Source: Leptoclinus maculatus
Lineage: Eukaryota > Chordata > Actinopteri > Perciformes > Stichaeidae
Direction of reading: 5' to 3'
Assembly (NCBI GenBank): GCA_032191485.1
Contig: JAVDOI010000003.1
Coordinates: 13,271,813-13,335,812 of the forward strand
DNA length: 64,000 nucleotides
The notes under the pieces are model-generated. The model made no database searches. It had not been told where the DNA came from and saw only the letters and a list, made by a program, of their open reading frames with translations. This document shows positions 1 through 13,370 of this stretch, one piece after another. Both the position numbers and the translations under genes were made by a program. Position 1 is the stretch's first letter. Each line of letters opens with the position of its first letter.

Positions 1-13
1 GCACCGCGTAATG

Positions 14-75
14 CACACATACACACACACACACACAATTAATAGAAGTTGATACACACACACACAAACACACAG
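14..75. repeat. imperfect (CA)n microsatellite
   Basis: Two short CA runs (about 14-37 and 54-75) are separated by AT-rich sequence. The flanks up to about 250 are also CA-rich, which is why apparent open frames here are Thr/His or Cys/Val-rich artefacts. Confidence 0.9.
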
Positions 76-415
76 GCAAATGTATCCATATACACTGGCA
101 TGCATTCAGGCTCATATGCAGAGTATAAACATACTATTATAGTGCACTCAACATGTACAGTAAACAATTCATGTATATGGATTGCAAAAATACAGATAAA
201 CCACACATGTATATTCCAGTCACAAATCCATGCATGCAGTACAAACACTATGAACGTACACCCCGGGAGCATAACTCAATATACACACGCGGACATGTGG
301 TAAAGATCAATTCATTTTCAGTATTTATTATACATATTGCACTAAGCCTATATCTGTTGAATGAAATGCAAACAATGGCATGATATTCATGGGCATGAGA
401 TCACATAGACGCCAA

Positions 416-421
<6 letters not shown>
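76..421. other. CA-rich unique spacer, no gene
   Basis: AT- and CA-rich sequence with scattered ATAT and ACAT words. No splice-flanked open frame, RNA gene or recognisable repeat is seen. Confidence 0.6.

Positions 422-488
<67 letters not shown>
422..488. repeat. (AC)n microsatellite
   Basis: About 33 uninterrupted AC units. Alternating purine-pyrimidine sequence of this length can adopt Z-DNA and is expected to be length-polymorphic. Confidence 0.97.
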
Positions 489-489
<1 letters not shown>

Positions 490-3400
490 CACTCTTCATA
501 AATACACAAGAGGTTGGGTTGACATTACTGCCATAGCCTTGATTAAATCATGCCTATATCCTTTATTTGATTGTATGGATGGGGAGAGAAAAAAACACAC
601 AAGCCGAAAAACCATAATGAAACATCATCGGCACGGCTATTACAGACACACTGTCCAGAATACAAATTCCCCATGCAGGTATTTGTTTTCTTCCATCAGT
701 ATTCATTATACGAGTGAATGTATCATTGGAGTGTAGCTATTGATCCTGTATTAAATCTCATTGTTATGTTCCTATTCAGCAGCGAGCCAGGTGAGGGGGA
801 AAAAAGAAGGGTGACCAAATGTCATGGTGACAACATGCAGAATTGTCAAAGGTACCTTTATCGATCAAGATAGACACGGAGAGAGAGAGGGGAGACATTT
901 CAGCGGGACCCCAACCGTCTGACATTTCAGAAAAAGCTGTCCTTTGTTGCACACAAAGAGCACAGATGCCTTGACTGAGGCAATTTGAGCTATGGCCTTC
1001 GCACCCAGCAGACACAGTGAGCAGGTTCAGGTGTAGCTCTGCCAAGCAGGGAGTCTTGTTCATTATATTTATCGGTGGTAATTTTAACAACTCACACGCT
1101 GTGTCTCTGAGAAGGTGGGCTAAGCATTATTTAGCTTTGACATTTTAAAGGCCTCGCTGTTAAAACCATGTCAGCGGTTAATCTTGAACACACTGTGGAT
1201 GGAGGCTCCGGTTTGGTAGGAGTCCAATTAGCTTGCTAGCCGTGTACAGCAATTCTTCAGACAACTTTGATGACTCAGAAACGTCCCCCAGTGGGACTTC
1301 CCTTCTTTTTTTCTCTTCCCGTCCAGATCCAAATGAAAGCCACGGGTCTGAGGACTGAGGGTACACAATGAAGCACACAGGAGAGTGGACGAGGATGACT
1401 AAATGAGTGTTGTCATATCAAAGCGGAACTGCCACCAAACATGTCAGATTGGAGCAACAACACCAATGAGGGCAGGCCAGTGCTGCAACCGTGTTGACCC
1501 GGGGAGAAAGCCGGCGGCTGGGCGGTAATGCAGGTCAGAAGGTGTAGAAGTTTGCTGTCTGAGCTTAGCATTTCTCTCCCTCTCCCTCCCTTCCTCCCTT
1601 TCCTCTCTGTCTGACTCACTCAGGTAATTAGCACAGACTTGCATTTTCCCTGTGTATGGCTTAAAGTGTCTTGTGTTAAAGCAGTCCAGATCAAAACAGC
1701 ATGTCATACCACATTATTTTCAACACCGCTCCACGGCAACAGCCCGGCTCTCCAGTCAGCTCTGCTCTGCTCTTCCTCTGCTTCCCTGGATGTTTATCTG
1801 TTGCCAGGACTGGAAAATCTCCACGCTCATTGTTTCGCACCAGGGGGAACCGCACAGCGGATTAAGTAGATCTCCTGATCTATGGTATGACCTTAGAATG
1901 TAATGCTCCAACAGGGCGAGCGCTCGCTCTAACACTCCACACAGGTCCCTCATTCCATTCAACATATTGCAATCCAGCCCATATCAATCAGGGTCAACAG
2001 GGTCATATCAATCTCGTGTAGACCAAGTGGTTGGTCCTAACTGGTAGGTCCCAGTCTAATACTGCACTGCGGCTCCATTCTGCATTGGTCGAAAACGTTT
2101 TGAACTTCATTTTGTGTAGCAAATGTCTGGCACAGCCATTTTAATTTGAAGTACGGTCCCCCACTGCAGAAAAACAAGAAACATTATGTGCAGACAAGCT
2201 TTAGCCTAATTAGAAAGGCTGGTCACGTAACACCCCCTTGCAAATTGTAGTGGTCCTTAACGACCAATCAACATTAAAACCGTTTTCTGAAGCATTTTTC
2301 GAAATCCGTGAATTGCCTAACTCACTGAACAGATCCGCTTCCATTATAGCAAATGTATCAATGCACACGGACACCGTGAGATTCCCCCTCACTCGCTAAC
2401 ATAGGCGGGGGAGAATGAATCAATACATCTAAACACTGTTAATTTCTTCCCATGGAGCCGACATTAAAAAACAATTTTGGTTTTGTAAATTGTTGCTGTC
2501 CGTGAGCCTGGTGAAGGCAGGTTTAGCCAGCTGCTGTCCACATGTGTGGATTGGATGACACAACGCTACTGCGCTGCTCACGGCTCCCTTCCAATGGGGA
2601 TTCTAAGTAAGGGTCACCTTTTCTAGCAGCAGATAAGAAGCTAGCTAGCTCCTCAACAACTGATAGAGACCAAAATAAAACCAAAACAAGTAAATACAAG
2701 CACTATTTTATTCCTCAAGCCATCAGCCTTTATTACATTTAGCTCAATCAACAGGTTTCTTGCACCTTTTCACTAAAGTGGATGTAACCAATGTAACCAA
2801 ATGTGTTTTATTATGAGTATCCAGTGGTCTTATTATGTATGTTATTTTTTTTTTTTACTGTGGACACCATGGTGTCCTTATATCTGGAGCACTGGGCTAA
2901 ACTAATTTGCCCACGTGGGATAATACAGTTGATCTGAATCTGAACATGGCAGAACACACATACAACACACAGACTATAATTTTAACTTAAGCAAGGAAAT
3001 AAATCTCAGTGTAGGAATGTAAACAAATGCAATACACTCTGGACGGATAACATCAGCATTCATATTTTTGGAGTGATATTCAGATTATTTTTTCTCCTGA
3101 CAACCCATCGTCATCATTTGCAAACAAGTCACATCACTTATTTTTGGAGTCATAACTTAGCCAAATCAAACAGCTGGAATCAATTCACTCTCACCAGTGG
3201 CGGCAGAATGTCCTTTGTTCATAGAAGCATTTAGAAATCATATGAAAAATGCATTCTTCATGAGATGAATGGCATGGCATAAAACAAATGCCCGTTTCAG
3301 TTTCTAGAGTAGCAAAAACACACATGTAGTGTTAGTTGTCACCTGAAGCATGGGCAAGGGAAAGATGGCAAATGGGAAAGAAATGGTGGATAAAAGGCTG

Positions 3401-4739
3401 CGAGTGTATTGGACAACAGTCCAATAGGTGCTGACATTAACCTCTACTACCCGCCCCTCTACCTTTACAATAACAGGTGATGGGGCTGGACGTTTATGAC
3501 AACCAATACAATTGAAGAAATGTCTGGAGAGACAATATTTTGTTTTCTAGTGACACAGGGGAGAATTTTGCCCTCAGGGCTTTCTGCCAGAAAGGGTTTA
3601 TTTGAACCCAAATCATGATCTTTTCCTAAACCTTATGCTTGTTGCATTAACCTGGATTTCTGACAGAAACCCCGGAAGGCAAACTTCTCTTATGTGCGAA
3701 AGAGAGAGAGAAGGGGAAAGTTTGTCAGTTAACGTATAGGGTAGGTAAAGTAAATGGTGCGGCAGAAACTTTGAGTGAAAACCTTGCACAGCAATAAAGT
3801 GATATACACATGAATAATGCAGGAGCATTTAGTTCAGTGCTTAGGCAGTGGGGGAATCAGATGTCCCTGGTGCCCTGAAGGATTCCAGTCTACTGAGCCA
3901 GCGTCTCTGGTCCAGAATAGACCAGCAGACCCAAAGGAGAATCCCAGTGCTCCACACTGTCCTGCCAAGACACATCCATGCAAGACAGACTCACACATTC
4001 ACTACAGAGTGCGCACACAAAACATGCATTAGCGACTATGTATGCACATGCTCAGCCACCATGCCTCACATAACTGCACACTTACTCGAATATACAACCC
4101 CCCAACACCACCACATACACAAAAAGACACAACCACACACCACTCACTGTCTGTGTTTTGAGTCAATAAAGGAAACTTGTCCTCATGAAATAACAAAAAT
4201 AAATCACTATGTTTTATGTCTTCCGCATCCGAGGATAGCAACTGATTGTATCACGGTAAACATGTTTGCCAGTGATGACATCACACATGTGTATAGAAAG
4301 AAGCTCTGAATAATTGCAGAAACATCAGCTTAGTGTTGGCTTTACTTTTCGCAAATACTTGTGGGATTTGGGGGTTTAAAAATAAATCTGGAGAGTCGGT
4401 GACTGAGGGACTGTGGGCAAGAGTTTGAGTGTTAATTTCACATAACTGCTGAGAAGATTTCATTTTGTTGTCTCAGCTGCCCAAAGAATCAACTAATGAC
4501 TAATTAATTACTACACGTATCCAAATCAAATCATCTGCTTTTCCTTTCCATGCATATTCGCATTTGGCAGCCATTCAACTTCCCTCCTTGTAGATCTAAG
4601 AGGCACATCCTCAGAAATAAAATGATGTCATCATTTGGGGGTTTTAAAGGAGCAACAGACAACAAATCCCCTAGCATCACCTTGTTTAAATATTTTATCC
4701 TCTTCCTTTGCAGTCAGCCTTTGGGCATATGGCATTGAG
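489..4739. other. unique noncoding DNA, no gene found
   Basis: About 4.2 kb without a supportable gene. It holds a CT-rich tract near 1562-1608, a T-run at about 2844-2856 and a CA-rich stretch near 4051-4140. A segment at 3810-4000 has an open frame with two CxxC-like spacings, but there is no domain context and it looks like chance. No mobile element was recognised. Confidence 0.6.
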
Positions 4740-4740
4740 T

Positions 4741-4754
4741 GGTGTGTGTGTGTG

Positions 4755-4795
<41 letters not shown>
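4741..4795. repeat. (TG)n microsatellite with CG interruptions
   Basis: About 27 TG units with two TG-to-CG changes (near 4761 and 4791). The array directly abuts the candidate regulatory block on its right. Confidence 0.95.
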
Positions 4796-4796
<1 letters not shown>

Positions 4797-5270
4797 TAAT
4801 GTGTTGACACCGCCACTATTTACCAGCTTTGCCTCAACATTAAACCGTTTGATTTCCATTCAGCCGATGCAAATGAGGCCAGGAGAGCGTCGCCTCTGTA
4901 ACATATGCGGCTCCTCATTTGCTGCCAGGGCCAGTGAGCTGGGGACAGGGGCGGTGCCGCTCTTCACATCGGAATGGTAATTCACCAATCAGCGGAGTGA
5001 CATGCTCGGCAAAAGAAGGGAGAGCCGCACAGCGCTGACAGGGACATCAGTTTCACGAAACATTTCCTCCTCTGCACCTGAAAGCGCGGCATAATCACGC
5101 GCAGAGGCGATGCACCATGAAATGGAATGGGCGCCCAGATCCGGGGGAGCGGACACAGTGCCGTGTCCACAGAAATGAGGGTCATTCTTTACCCAGAGAT
5201 GCCAGTGTCAGTAGAAAAGGCCCTGCAGGTCCAAGTCAGACAGTCCGCATAGGCAGCGTCGTGTCAAACT
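4797..5270. promoter_or_regulatory. candidate regulatory block with POU octamer
   Basis: Complex single-copy sequence between a microsatellite and AT-rich DNA. It contains a perfect octamer ATGCAAAT (4867-4874), a GGTAATTCACC homeodomain-type core near 4976, a CCAAT box in the CACCAATCAG context near 4984, and no low-complexity tracts. One plus frame crosses the left part and happens to encode a CxxC, but it begins inside the TG array and ends at 4980. I read it as noncoding. Conservation is inferred from texture only. Confidence 0.4.
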
Positions 5271-5690
5271 TTCATTATTGACTTGGATGATGCAGAAATA
5301 TGCGGTTTATATATAGTGTCGACGAATCAACGTCAAGCAAATGGCACTTGTGTTTGCGTCAGTTTACTTGATACTGTGAGAAATACAAGTGAAAGGGAGA
5401 TATTTGACAATGGGTGAACTGTTAATCTTTCCTATAAATGAATTTAATCGGAGGGCATTATAGATAGAAAGGTTTGTTAAATTGGGTGGCACACTATTCC
5501 TGCTTTTTTTTGCACATCCCCATTGAATCCGCATCACCATGAACTGCCTAGTGTGTATGTTTTTGTGGGCATTAGCTTGTATTTCTGAAATTCCCCCCAC
5601 AGGTCATATTGTAAGACACATTTGAGCTTGTGGAGGAACAAATGTGTCCCAAGTGAGATAAGAAATTACTGCTGCTAATAGACTTTGCTC
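5271..5690. other. AT-rich unique spacer
   Basis: No open frame with splice signals and no recognised repeat. Confidence 0.55.
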
Positions 5691-6245
5691 CCGGAGAAAG
5701 TTCAGCCCGGGAAGAAGAAAATAAATAAAAAACATGACCTGAATCCTCAAACTAGTGCCTTTCTCTATCTGCCAGATGTATCAATGTTCCTCCAAGCAAT
5801 CAAGAAGTAATTCCCTTTATCGGCCAACATGAATATTAAAGTTTTGTGCTAGAGGGATCGAGGGTATAAACACAACCGGCACCCGTACCTGTCGGGGACT
5901 GCGGTGGATAGTTGATGAGGCGGATGAGTGGCTCACAGTGCAAATAGCAGGGCTGTAAAGATACCAATGGTGACATCGGCCAGAGCCGAAGAGCAAGAAT
6001 GCTGATAAGCGGGAGAGATTAGCATCTTTGTTTTCGGGTAGTTGTCATCCGACACATGTAAATTTAAAACCAGCGCGACAGCAACAGACCATCACATTAA
6101 TGTTGTTTACACCCAATGCAAATGAAGAGTAAACAAACACATATATGAATACAGAGGGAGAAGGGGAGGGGTTCCCCAGACTGAGGACCTTTTTTTACAC
6201 ATATGCAAATGATAGATCTCATAGCATGCATCTAGAAGGAAATTA
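5691..6245. promoter_or_regulatory. candidate regulatory block with two octamers
   Basis: It holds two perfect ATGCAAAT octamers at 6116-6123 and 6203-6210 in the same orientation 87 bp apart, an AGTAATTCCC core near 5808 and a GAGATTAGCATC word near 6015. The octamer spacing is close to eight helical turns. The block has no microsatellite inside and no sustained open frame. Enhancer function is inference. Confidence 0.35.
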
Positions 6246-6946
6246 AGACAGAAAGAGGCTGAATCATAGAGCAGTATGGAAATGTGCAGATGTGGGGATA
6301 TGCAACGCTGCTTCATTAAGACTGCGAAAAAATGGCACATTTTAATATTCAAACATCTTGATAAACAAAAGACACAAATGAAGACGGTCCCCTGAGGACT
6401 AGGACAGAACACTGATGATCTTAACACTTGCCAAACAACATGCAACTCCGGGACAGAATTTGTCTCTGGGCATTACACAATTACGCTGTGCACACACTCG
6501 TGCACACACACACACACACTACATTATATAAACAAAGAGCGGAACATGCTGGAACATTTTATGTGCGTCTGGGGTCAAGTCTGGTAATACACTTAGACAC
6601 AAGATTACTGGCGGTGGTCGTGAAAGCTATCGGCACCTGCAGATCATTCATCAAATTGGTCTCCAGTTTTCAAAAGGTCTGGACTAATTCTGTCGCAAAT
6701 GTTTTTTTCCAAATTCTGTCAAAAGATAAAAAATGAAGTCTGGCTTTTCCTTCAAAAGTTGATCTTCAGGACTGAAAACAAATCACCTCTGCCTGTAACA
6801 ACTGAGCTGAACGAGCAAATGTGCGGAAACAGGTTTTCCTTTCTTGTTGTTTCACATTTTATCTGTTTGTGTGCTCTCGACTTGTCATTGTCTGTGTTTA
6901 CGGTGGCATTAGGGTCATCACTGCTCTCACAGTTAATGGACCTAGT

Positions 6947-6949
<3 letters not shown>
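6246..6949. other. unique spacer, no gene
   Basis: Includes a short CA run (about 6503-6519). Nothing else is recognisable. Confidence 0.55.

Positions 6950-7039
<90 letters not shown>
6950..7039. repeat. (GA)n microsatellite
   Basis: About 44 uninterrupted GA units. It is a homopurine mirror repeat able to form H-DNA (triplex). It produces spurious Arg-Glu and Ser-Leu frames on both strands. Confidence 0.98.
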
Positions 7040-7042
<3 letters not shown>

Positions 7043-8513
7043 GACCAAGCCAATTGTCCTTGTGTGGAGCACACTATACTGTTGACTTTGTCATGGTGCC
7101 ATGTTGGATGGCATCCACTCCATCATATCCATGCCCAGATGCTACAAGAGAGATAAGTGGATTGTACAGAACAGGCTTGTCAGGGATCCCATATATTCAC
7201 CCTGAATCTGTGGATAGTAGAACACAAATAGGCTTTTAAAGTGAAGTGATTTAGATTGGGTTTGGTTTGGTTTTTCGTCTCTTTTTTTTATGGATTGTTT
7301 TACACTGACATCAACTTGGCTCCCCCCTGAAGGCATGCTTCTTGGAAACAAAGCAAAACTGCTTGCAGTATCAAATGTTTTCAGTGGCTTTTAGAGGCCA
7401 GAACATGTAACATTAGCTACCTATTTGAATGCTTAGCTCATGATTATTCCTGAGACATTAGTAAGAAGACATGTCTATGGCTGCCTTCCCTGCAAGATGT
7501 GCTTTATATAATCAGAAACCGATACAGTTTGATGGGAAACCTGAAAATCACCATCAGGTTTTGCATATTGATTCTGGTGTGTCCTCGCTTGTATTATAGT
7601 AATGATGCAGTTGACTTTATAATGACTGTTTTAAAATGATGGAAAATTGTTAATTTGCACTTTTTTTTTGATTGGATGGTCTAGTCGCTGTTTGCTGTGC
7701 TTTATCAGAGTTTATTGCCGACTGATTATTTTGTGGAATGACTCCCTCACAATAACACCACTGATGCATTAACTCAAGATAAAAGCAATCTAAATATGAA
7801 CACGCATGATGGCTACGCTAAATGCACCCAACTAATGGTTTCATTATTTCATAATAAAGGGTTAATGTTCTTTATTTACTCAAATTGTTCTTGCATATAT
7901 ATGGCTCTTAACAGAAGTGCTCTTCAGCTTCTTTCGACGGTTTGGGTTTTTTATTTGCGCTAACAACATAGTTCAGATAAGGCATATGTTTTCAAATATA
8001 GCTCTGGGTGTTCACAACCTGAGCTCAAATTCAGCAGAGGTTTAAAAAAAGAGATTAGTCAGCTTCCCGTCTCCTGCCCCAAAGCACACAGTCACACACT
8101 CAAACCCTCCTCTACGCCACATGACCCTGTATATTTTTGAACCTCAGCCAGCTCTCTTCTTTAAGAGTCCAAACCCTGGTGGCTGCCAGTCAACTTCAAA
8201 GCGGTTGGGCTGTGGCTGTCTTTCTTAACCTCCAAATCTGGCTGGTCTTGTTACAGCTGCGCTGTGAGGACAGAGTGGGCAGTGTCTGCATTTCTACGCA
8301 TGTGTGTGTGTGTGCCTTGTGTGGACAGAGTGGGCAGTGTGCTGGGTCTACTGATTAACCCCTGGGCCAGGGCCGTTCTTCCCAGCCAGACAGATCGGCT
8401 TTCGCCAGTCCCGGGCCCCTGTAACGGGAGCCCTGCTCCAACAAGCCACTTCAAAGAGACAGAGCCAGCAGGAATGTCAGGTTCACAACCAGGGGGAGCG
8501 AGAGAAAAAGAGC
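7040..8513. other. unique noncoding DNA, no gene
   Basis: About 1.5 kb. The 7560-7900 part is AT-rich with several ATTA/TAAT words and no low complexity, so it could be weakly regulatory. The 8100-8500 part is GC-richer and contains a short TG run (about 8299-8314). No exon-like frame. Confidence 0.5.
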
Positions 8514-8599
8514 AAGAGAGAGAGAGAGAGAGAGAGAGGGTGAAGCAGAAGGAGGAAGAGGCTTGTGTACATCAATGTGTGTGAGTGTGTGTGTGTGTT
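8514..8599. repeat. short (GA)n and (GT)n arrays
   Basis: GA run at 8514-8538 and GT run near 8581-8599, separated by purine-rich sequence. Confidence 0.9.
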
Positions 8600-10559
8600 G
8601 CTTAGTTTGATCAACACAGAGAGGAAGGGGTTCACTTCCTGGTCAGCAGCAGACCCTATCTGAACCTTGCTCGCTTGAGCGCTTCTTTTTTTTCTTTTTT
8701 TTCATTTGCAACAGAGTGAATTTGTTTTAGTTTAATTTGGCTGCAAAGCAAAAGGTCTTTGGGATTGTTTGGGCTGTGCCTGGTTCAGCCGCGCCTCTTT
8801 AGAGAAGGGCAGCATGTGTGCGGAGCCTTTTTTTTTTTTTTACTCTGCTGTTACAAGGCAATGCTTCATCCTCTCTCTGACCTCCCTGAGCAAAAGGAAA
8901 TCTATCACAGTCGACACATAAATTTGGTGAGCTTTGCCAAAAAATCGAACTACACTGCAGCCTTGGAAAAAAAAAAGAAAATGATGTAACTTTACAGCTC
9001 ACATCTCACAGTGAACTTGTTTTATTGTATCATTGACATTTTTGGATCAAAGATGTGTTGGGTAGTGGATGTGATACGAGGAGAGATGAGGAGATGATGA
9101 TATCTCACTGACAGTGTTCACACAAAAGACTTTGACTCTTGTCCCCAATTATGCTAGGTATAGTGTTACTGATGTACTGTGTTTGAGTGCATCTGTGTGT
9201 GAGTGCATGTGTACTGCAGTGATGGATGGTGACTCAAAAAACATTGAGGACGGATGGAAAACCAACCAACAGCGTCATGGTCATTAAATCTTTTATAGTT
9301 TGTCGACACTATATCTGTGTGGTTGAGTGAAAACACAAGAATTCCCTACTTCATTACAACTTTACACCCACTACATGCAGAGAAAACACCTCAGACTAGT
9401 GTGTTGAGTTCCCACAATCCATTAAACTAAACTGCACGTGGCCGGACAGGATAAAACATATCCTACACACTTTGAAGAGCAGCTCCTTCCTTGAAGTTTT
9501 ATTTGTGCACAAGTGTGGGTTCTAAGTGTGTGCCTGTGTGAAAGCGATTCATATTGCAATGGGACACACCCACGCAAATGTGTTGTCATGAGATTCCTTG
9601 GAAGTCACACAGAAGAATCCCCTGAGGAGGGTAGGTTTGCTTGTGGCAGAGGAGCCGGGCTGAGCCGCTACGTCGATCCCCCAACACTGTGCTGCCTTTT
9701 GTGGCTCGGAGACAAAGGGCCGCTGCTGGGGAGGGAGACAGGCAACCTGAACCTGACACAGGAAGCTCTTAGAGCTACACAAAACAAACTGCTGAGCTCT
9801 GGCATTTCCCCCTACTGAAAGACTATCTCCAGCGTCATTAAAGGTGAACTCAATCGTCTAATCTCCTCCAAAGTCACTGAGCAACCACTGCTATCGCCTC
9901 CACTTCCCCCCTCCTCCTTTTCTCCTTCCTCCCTCTTTCTCACCGTCCCTCTATTCTCACTCGCCTTGCGAAGGTAGAGGCCATCAATGAAATGTCATCA
10001 GATCTCTGGGGGGTTAGAGGTCATAGGACAAAAATGTTCCACTGAATGTGCTCCGTGGCAGTCTGAAAGGAAAGGCTGTTCTGCTGCTGATCGATGGAAG
10101 GAGGTTCACAGGAAGCGTTAGGCAACACGCTTGTGTTCAAGCAAATCACTTTGTTTAAGGTTCATCCATATTCCTCAACAGACGTTAGTGAAGGCCTTTT
10201 TAATACACGTTTCTTTATGTGAAACAGACCGCTTTATATGGATTTCATGCATGTACATTGTTTAACCTTGCAGAAGATTGGCATGCCACTCAACATTTGT
10301 GAAATAACAATTGTAGAATGCGTATCTTCATGTTTGAAATCCTCCGCAGGTAATCAATGCAATACCACGAAGAGAGCGGTAAATAGCATGCCTTGTGTAG
10401 TGAATTGAAAAACAACGCAACAAGACTAACAGCAAAACAGACAGAAAGCCATCCAACCATCAACGCTGAGAATATAATGAAAACCCTTAGAATGGACATG
10501 CACATTTGCACATACAAACACATTACATTCTGTGCTACCACAATACATATCATTTTGAT
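8600..10559. other. unique noncoding DNA, no gene
   Basis: Contains T-runs near 8686-8703 and 8827-8841 and a pyrimidine-rich tract near 9903-9960. Frames of about 100 codons (for example 9513-9818, plus) have no domain signature and no convincing splice sites. No repeat family was recognised. Confidence 0.55.
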
Positions 10560-11040
10560 GTCATCCACATTTGGCTAAGGCCATTTGCACCTCACGCGTA
10601 ATATGCTGCCAGCTATACAAATAGCACTGTTTGGAATTCAATTATCTGTTGCCTCTTCAGATTTTTTTCTTTCATACAAGCACTACGAAAATGCCCCTCT
10701 CTTCTCTCAGCCAGTGCCGTCATTGAGCAAAGATGGGAAAATGGTATTCAACCCCTCCTATTATCGCATCAAAATCTGCCTGGCCACTGTGCATGCCGGC
10801 TCATTACCTTGGTGAAAAAGCCACCTTAACCTACATTACAAGCTGGCCCTGTAATTAATGACTTTTTAAGCTATTGAACCAAAAGCAATTAGGTTATAAA
10901 GGAGGGCTTGTTCAGTAACATGAATACCTTTCCTTTATTAGTCGCATCCTTGAAAAGGCGATGCTAACCAAATGTGACAGTGCCTGGAATTAAGATGCTA
11001 ATGTTTCCAGTTATATGAACTTGTCAATCAAGCTTTTTTT
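10560..11040. promoter_or_regulatory. candidate regulatory block, TAAT-rich
   Basis: Single-copy sequence with GTAATTAATG (10851-10860), AATTCAATTATC near 10636, GCAATTAGG near 10887 and GGAATTAAG near 10986. These are clustered homeodomain-type cores with no microsatellite until the T-run at 11033. The frame crossing 10585-10815 lacks protein-family features. Function is inferred from composition. Confidence 0.42.
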
Positions 11041-11130
11041 TCATTGTTGTGGGCGGCACACAAAAACAAATCTAGAGTTCAATGGTATTTGAAGGTTGAA
11101 GGCTGTGCAGTTGAGTCGCTGCTGTACTAT

Positions 11131-11155
11131 TGTGTGTGTGTGTGTGTGTGTGTGT
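11131..11155. repeat. (TG)n microsatellite
   Basis: About 12 TG units, followed by degenerate TG-rich sequence to about 11200. Confidence 0.95.
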
Positions 11156-11663
<508 letters not shown>

Positions 11664-11759
11664 ACAATGTACTGGGCTGAACATGCCTTTAGGATGCAAT
11701 GCAGAGTTTATACGTGTTCATTTCGTGCTAACCCTGACTTTTCTGAAAGTAAATGAAGG

Positions 11760-12010
11760 GACAAAATAACTCATTGATGTTTTTTTGTAGTAGTTTGGCT
11801 CCAGACAGTAATCGAAGGCCTGAGTGTAATTAGTCATGCTTTTGGAAAACGTCTTTTCTTCAGATTGATCCAGCCAAACGTTTCACTGCTCCTCATTATT
11901 CACCAACATGCAGTCTACAAACTGCAGCCCTGACGATAAATCTTGCAACAGGCTAAAGTTCCCCTAAATTGATTTTAACCTGTTGAAGCCATTGGGACAA
12001 AGATGTCAGG
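11760..12010. promoter_or_regulatory. candidate regulatory block
   Basis: Contains GTAATTAGTCATGC (core TAATTAG at 11827-11833), a GATTGATCC word near 11864 and a CTAAATTGATTTTAAC stretch near 11965. No simple repeat except a short T-run. Inferred only from texture. Confidence 0.35.
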
Positions 12011-12484
12011 AATATCATCACTGAAACGAGATGAAAAATGATATTCTCTCTATTTGAGGCCACAGGTGATTTCTTTCTTTATCTTGGTCTTGCACTGGGT
12101 TTCAATAGACCGTTGCCTGGAGCTCTCATGCCTGCTGGACCCGACAACATGATACTGAGGTACAACAACAGACAAACTAACAATCGAAGGAATATGTCGT
12201 GGCATACTACTGTGTGATAAATAAAACGTGTTGTGACAATTCTGCACTGAAATCAGCATTTTCTTATGATAAAAAAGGCTAATACATTTTAACGATAGCA
12301 AAGTTGCCGATCCACTCAAACAAAGCAGTTCATACAGCTCATTCAGAGCAGACCTTCGGCATTCACCCTTCTCAAGTAGGTAATTTATTCAACCATGATT
12401 GCAGGAGCTATCAAATCTTACTAAAATATGAAGGTTGTTTGTGTGCATGTGTGCTTGTGTGTGTGCAAGTGAGTGAGAGGATGA
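12011..12484. other. unique spacer
   Basis: No supportable gene or repeat. Confidence 0.5.
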
Positions 12485-12521
12485 GTGTGTGTGTGTGTGT
12501 GTGAGTGTGTGTGTGTGTGTG
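12485..12521. repeat. interrupted (GT)n microsatellite
   Basis: Two GT runs split by GA at about 12503-12504. Confidence 0.95.
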
Positions 12522-12539
12522 GCACACTTTAGCCCCTAA

Positions 12540-13370
12540 TCACCATCAAATTCAATTTACAGCAGCAGCAAGACGATTGATCAGCGTGGTCATTAAAAGG
12601 GTACTTCAGCAGTCGTTTGGCCCTGCTTTTTGAAGTTGCCAAACATGGTATTCGTACATCAGTAAATATCAGTATACCCGGGGTCAAATTACTTTTGTGA
12701 GAATTTATTTCCCAGAGACCATCATTACAACAAATATAGCTAATTGCAGCACATCGAAGTGTTTTGTGTTGACAACAAAATCCTCTGAATTAGCAGCATG
12801 AAAAATGACCGTTCGCCTTTAAAATTGACATTTTACCAACAGCCCTGTGCTTAAAATGCATTCCATGACTCTTTACGAAGCTCATTTCTTTTTTCGCAGC
12901 AAATTTGTTTTAGAATTCATTATTTGCCATGAAATGTGAAAAGTCTTCTTCATTAGATAGTGTGAAATCCCTCCCTGTCTGCCCCGTGCCTCTCTGAAGT
13001 CCAGCTAACCATGTTAATCCCACAGCTGCGAACTCCGTGGCATCTCCCCCAATAGACTCGCAGGCCTGCTGTCTAAATAATTGCCTCATTAGTGCGTGGT
13101 GCACAGGTATGGCGTAAATGCAAACTTTAGACAAGTGTGTATGCAAATCCAATTGCTTGTCCGACACTCTTTATTCATGTGATCAAAAATCAGCTGAATT
13201 ATACTTGGGACCTCAGGCCTGAAATGGAAATTTAGGGATAACTAATGCGTTTTCTACGAGGTGAACAGTGTGCAGGTTTTGGCTCGGGAAAGATGATGTG
13301 CAAATAGTTGACAGCTTTCAACTTTCGTGTCATTACGTTGTAGATATACATTTTACTGGCAAATAATGAC
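12540..13370. promoter_or_regulatory. candidate regulatory block, 0.8 kb
   Basis: Long stretch of complex sequence with an octamer ATGCAAAT (13141-13148) followed by CCAATTG, plus AGCTAATTGCAGC near 12738, AAATAATTGCC near 13074 and AGGGATAACTAATGCG near 13234. The minus-strand frame at 12910-13167 shows no family features. Ends at the A-run at 13373. Probably the equivalent of one or more enhancers if conserved. Confidence 0.4.

Noticed and set aside
1830..1852. CACCAGGGGGAAC as a CTCF site
   Set aside because: The conserved GGGGGC core position is A instead of C, so the match is poor.
3817..4032. Frame with CPWCPEGF zinc-finger-like word
   Set aside because: No histidine ligands, no neighbouring fingers and no splice signals.
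4708..4980. Frame with CNICGSSF resembling a C2H2 zinc-finger start
   Set aside because: It begins in a TG array, has no His pair at the right spacing and stops soon after. A single CxxC is expected by chance.
9513..9818. 101-codon plus frame
   Set aside because: No domain, low protein-like quality, no splice support.
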